Source: Polynucleobacter necessarius (lineage in GTDB: Bacteria; Pseudomonadota; Gammaproteobacteria; Burkholderiales; Burkholderiaceae). From it: a stretch of DNA of 64,000 nt. Shown here piece after piece: positions 62,249-64,000 of this stretch (positions are counted from its first letter, which is position 1; each line of letters begins with the position of its first letter). Position numbers and translations under genes: made by a program. The notes under the pieces were generated by a model. The model ran no database searches. It was not told the DNA's origin and saw nothing but the letters and a program-made list of their open reading frames with translations. The stretch is from NCBI RefSeq assembly GCF_900096765.1, contig NZ_LT615228.1, forward strand, positions 1,556,669 to 1,620,668. Direction: 5' to 3'.

Positions 62249-62364
62249 GAGGGTACTCGGGTCAAAAAACACAAAGAAAGTAAATCAATATCCATATTTG
62301 AATATCTTCTAGGAATGATATTATGAGGCTTCAATCAACACTTCGCCTCGCGGCGTAAAGAAGC

Positions 62365-62952
62365 ATGCGGCAAGCCGACGTAACCCGAAACACTTCGGAA
62401 ACCAAAATTCAGATTTCCATCAATTTGGATGGTACCGGTAAGGCTGAGCTGGCCTCCGGCGTACCTTTTTTGGATCATATGCTTGATCAGATTGCCCGAC
62501 ATGGCATGATCGACCTCAAAGTGATTGCTCAGGGCGATATCTATATTGATGATCATCACACTGTTGAAGATGTGGGTATTACCTTAGGTCAGGCCTTTGC
62601 AAAGGCCGTAGGCGATAAGTCAGACATAACGCGTTATGGTCACTCTTACGTGCCTTTGGATGAAACTTTGTCTCGAGTGGTGGTGGATTTCTCTGGTCGT
62701 CCAGGCTTGGAATTTAATGTGCCATTTACCCGCGCTCGTGTAGGTGACTTTGATGTGGATCTGAGCATTGAGTTTTTTCGCGGTTTTGTGAACCATGCCG
62801 GAGTGACTTTGCACATCGATAATTTGCGTGGCATCAATGCTCACCACCAAATTGAGACTGTCTTCAAAGCCTTTGGTCGCGCCTTGCGTATGGCCTTAGC
62901 TATTGACCCACGCGCAGCGGGTGTCGTCCCTTCAACTAAAGGCAGCCTCTAA
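62365..62952 (+). CDS. hisB: Imidazoleglycerol-phosphate dehydratase
   Basis: HisB removes water from imidazoleglycerol phosphate. The 195-residue monofunctional enzyme has two His-rich metal motifs, [16 protein letters not shown] and [17 protein letters not shown], ending [20 protein letters not shown]. It is divergent from hisC across 116 bases, which should hold the promoter for hisBHA; I could not define its boxes. Confidence 0.96.
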   Translation: MRQADVTRNTSETKIQISINLDGTGKAELASGVPFLDHMLDQIARHGMIDLKVIAQGDIYIDDHHTVEDVGITLGQAFAKAVGDKSDITRYGHSYVPLDETLSRVVVDFSGRPGLEFNVPFTRARVGDFDVDLSIEFFRGFVNHAGVTLHIDNLRGINAHHQIETVFKAFGRALRMALAIDPRAAGVVPSTKGSL

Positions 62953-62999
62953 TCTAGAATTTCTAGTTGCCTTAGATCACAGTAAAGATAGACTAAATT

Positions 63000-63656
63000 T
63001 TGGCGCAAACAATTGCGATCATTGATTACGGAATGGGTAACCTTCGTTCCGTTTATCGGGCATTTCGTCATGTTGCGCCCAATGATAATGTCTTGATTGC
63101 GCATCAGCCTGAAGAAATTCGTTCTGCTGATCGAGTAGTCTTACCTGGTCAAGGGGCTATGCCCGATTGCATGAAGCATCTGGAAGAATCTGGTCTCTTG
63201 GAGGTCTTGCTCGAAGCTTCTAAAAATAAGCCTTTATTGGGTGTTTGCGTAGGCGAGCAAATGTTGTTTGATCAAAGTGCTGAAGTGCGTCTTGGGGAAA
63301 GGTGGACGCCATGTTTGGGGCTAATTGCTGGTGAAGTTCGTCGTTTCGAACTTGCTGGAAAGAAGCAGGCAGATGGTTTAGCTTATAAAGTACCGCACAT
63401 GGGTTGGAATCAGGTTCGCCAAGATCGCTCTCATCCCATTTGGAAGGGTATTCCTGATTTAACAAGCTTTTACTTCGTGCATAGCTACTATGTTGTGCCG
63501 CAGCGATTAGAAGATAGCGTGGGCTCCACTGAGTACGGAGATTGGTTTACATCTGCAGTTGCGCGGGATAATATTTTTGCAACGCAATTTCATCCTGAAA
63601 AAAGTGCAGAATACGGATTAATGCTTTATCAAAATTTTGTTTCTTGGCAACCTTAA
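63000..63656 (+). CDS. hisH: Imidazole glycerol phosphate synthase, glutaminase subunit
   Basis: HisH releases ammonia from glutamine and passes it to HisF. The 218-residue protein has the nucleophile Cys83 in [10 protein letters not shown] and the His and Glu of the triad in [13 protein letters not shown]. The start is a TTG, since no in-frame ATG or GTG lies nearby at the conserved N terminus [18 protein letters not shown]. The nucleophile motif differs slightly from the commoner GICLGMQ. hisA follows after 17 bases. Confidence 0.94.
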   Translation: MAQTIAIIDYGMGNLRSVYRAFRHVAPNDNVLIAHQPEEIRSADRVVLPGQGAMPDCMKHLEESGLLEVLLEASKNKPLLGVCVGEQMLFDQSAEVRLGERWTPCLGLIAGEVRRFELAGKKQADGLAYKVPHMGWNQVRQDRSHPIWKGIPDLTSFYFVHSYYVVPQRLEDSVGSTEYGDWFTSAVARDNIFATQFHPEKSAEYGLMLYQNFVSWQP

Positions 63657-63673
63657 ATTCTTAACGATTCTTT

Positions 63674-64000
63674 ATGCTGCTCATTCCTGCAATTGATCTA
63701 AAAGACGGCCACTGTGTTCGACTCGAGCAAGGTGACATGGACAAAGCTACAGTTTTTTCTGAAGATCCAGGAGCGATGGCAGCACATTGGATTAGTAAAG
63801 GTGCGCGTCGCTTACATTTAGTCGATCTCAATGGTGCTTTTGCTGGCAAATTAAAAAATGAGTCTGCGATTAAATCTATTTTGAAAGCGGTTGGCGATGA
63901 GATTCCGGTTCAGTTGGGTGGCGGTATTCGCGATCTAGAAACGATTGAGCGTTTACTGGATGATGGCATTAGTACTGTGATTATTGGAACGGCTGCAGTC
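63674..64000 (+). CDS. hisA: HisA isomerase (partial, runs off the window)
   Basis: HisA isomerises ProFAR in histidine synthesis. Only the first 109 codons are in the window. They read [20 protein letters not shown] with the catalytic Asp8, and then the TIM-barrel phosphate motif [20 protein letters not shown] and VIIGTAAV. The frame is open to base 64000. hisF is expected next. Confidence 0.95.
   Translation, partial: MLLIPAIDLKDGHCVRLEQGDMDKATVFSEDPGAMAAHWISKGARRLHLVDLNGAFAGKLKNESAIKSILKAVGDEIPVQLGGGIRDLETIERLLDDGISTVIIGTAAV

Noticed and set aside
62298..62324. TTGAAT/TATTAT as the hisB promoter
   Set aside because: The spacer is only 15 bases and the -10 match is weak.

Overview
The window is bacterial chromosome from a betaproteobacterium, most likely Polynucleobacter or a close relative in the Burkholderiaceae. 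The inference rests on moderate G+C, very compact operons, the run tuf - tRNA-Trp - secE - nusG - rplKAJL - rpoBC followed by str, S10, spc and alpha ribosomal operons in one direction, cutA-dsbD, PBP1A divergent from a pil-type locus next to aroKB, gltBD next to a Mla operon containing mlaA, and ibaG-murA-hisGD. No phage, plasmid, CRISPR or restriction genes are visible, and no gap longer than 300 bases lacks a gene.

Bases 1-32.5 kb hold the transcription/translation supercluster, all on the + strand. EF-Tu is present twice as an apparently identical repeat of about 1.2 kb. Gene bodies are ordinary. The intercistronic leaders are more informative: hairpins or attenuators lie before rplK, rplJ, rpoB, rpsG, rpsJ, rplC, rplN and rpsD, and well-formed sigma70 promoters precede rpsL and rplC. 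The rplC promoter lies downstream of rpsJ. A terminator after rplQ closes the cluster.

Bases 32.5-45 kb hold short operons on both strands: cutA-dsbD, hemB and engB, a diheme cytochrome c4, lptM-lysA, cyaY, aroK-aroB, and PBP1A. The pil-type locus beside aroK is reduced to two genes. One encodes a membrane/coiled-coil protein in the usual pilMNOP position. The other is a short PilQ/HofQ-like secretin split by one extra G. Behind PBP1A lies a REP-associated tyrosine transposase (RAYT) gene split between two frames exactly at a U-UUU-UUA heptamer, with an imperfect inverted repeat downstream.

Bases 45.9-64 kb hold glutamate synthase (gltBD), the complete Mla lipid-transport operon (mlaFEDACB), an ABC-2 exporter pair, ibaG, murA and the histidine genes hisG, hisD, hisB, hisH and hisA. 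hisA is cut by the window end. hisC lies in the middle of the his genes but on the opposite strand.

I found no convincing new multi-gene system. The best leads are the RAYT slippery site, the reduced secretin locus, the inverted hisC, the probable leaderless PBP1A mRNA, and the regulatory RNA leaders of the ribosomal operons.
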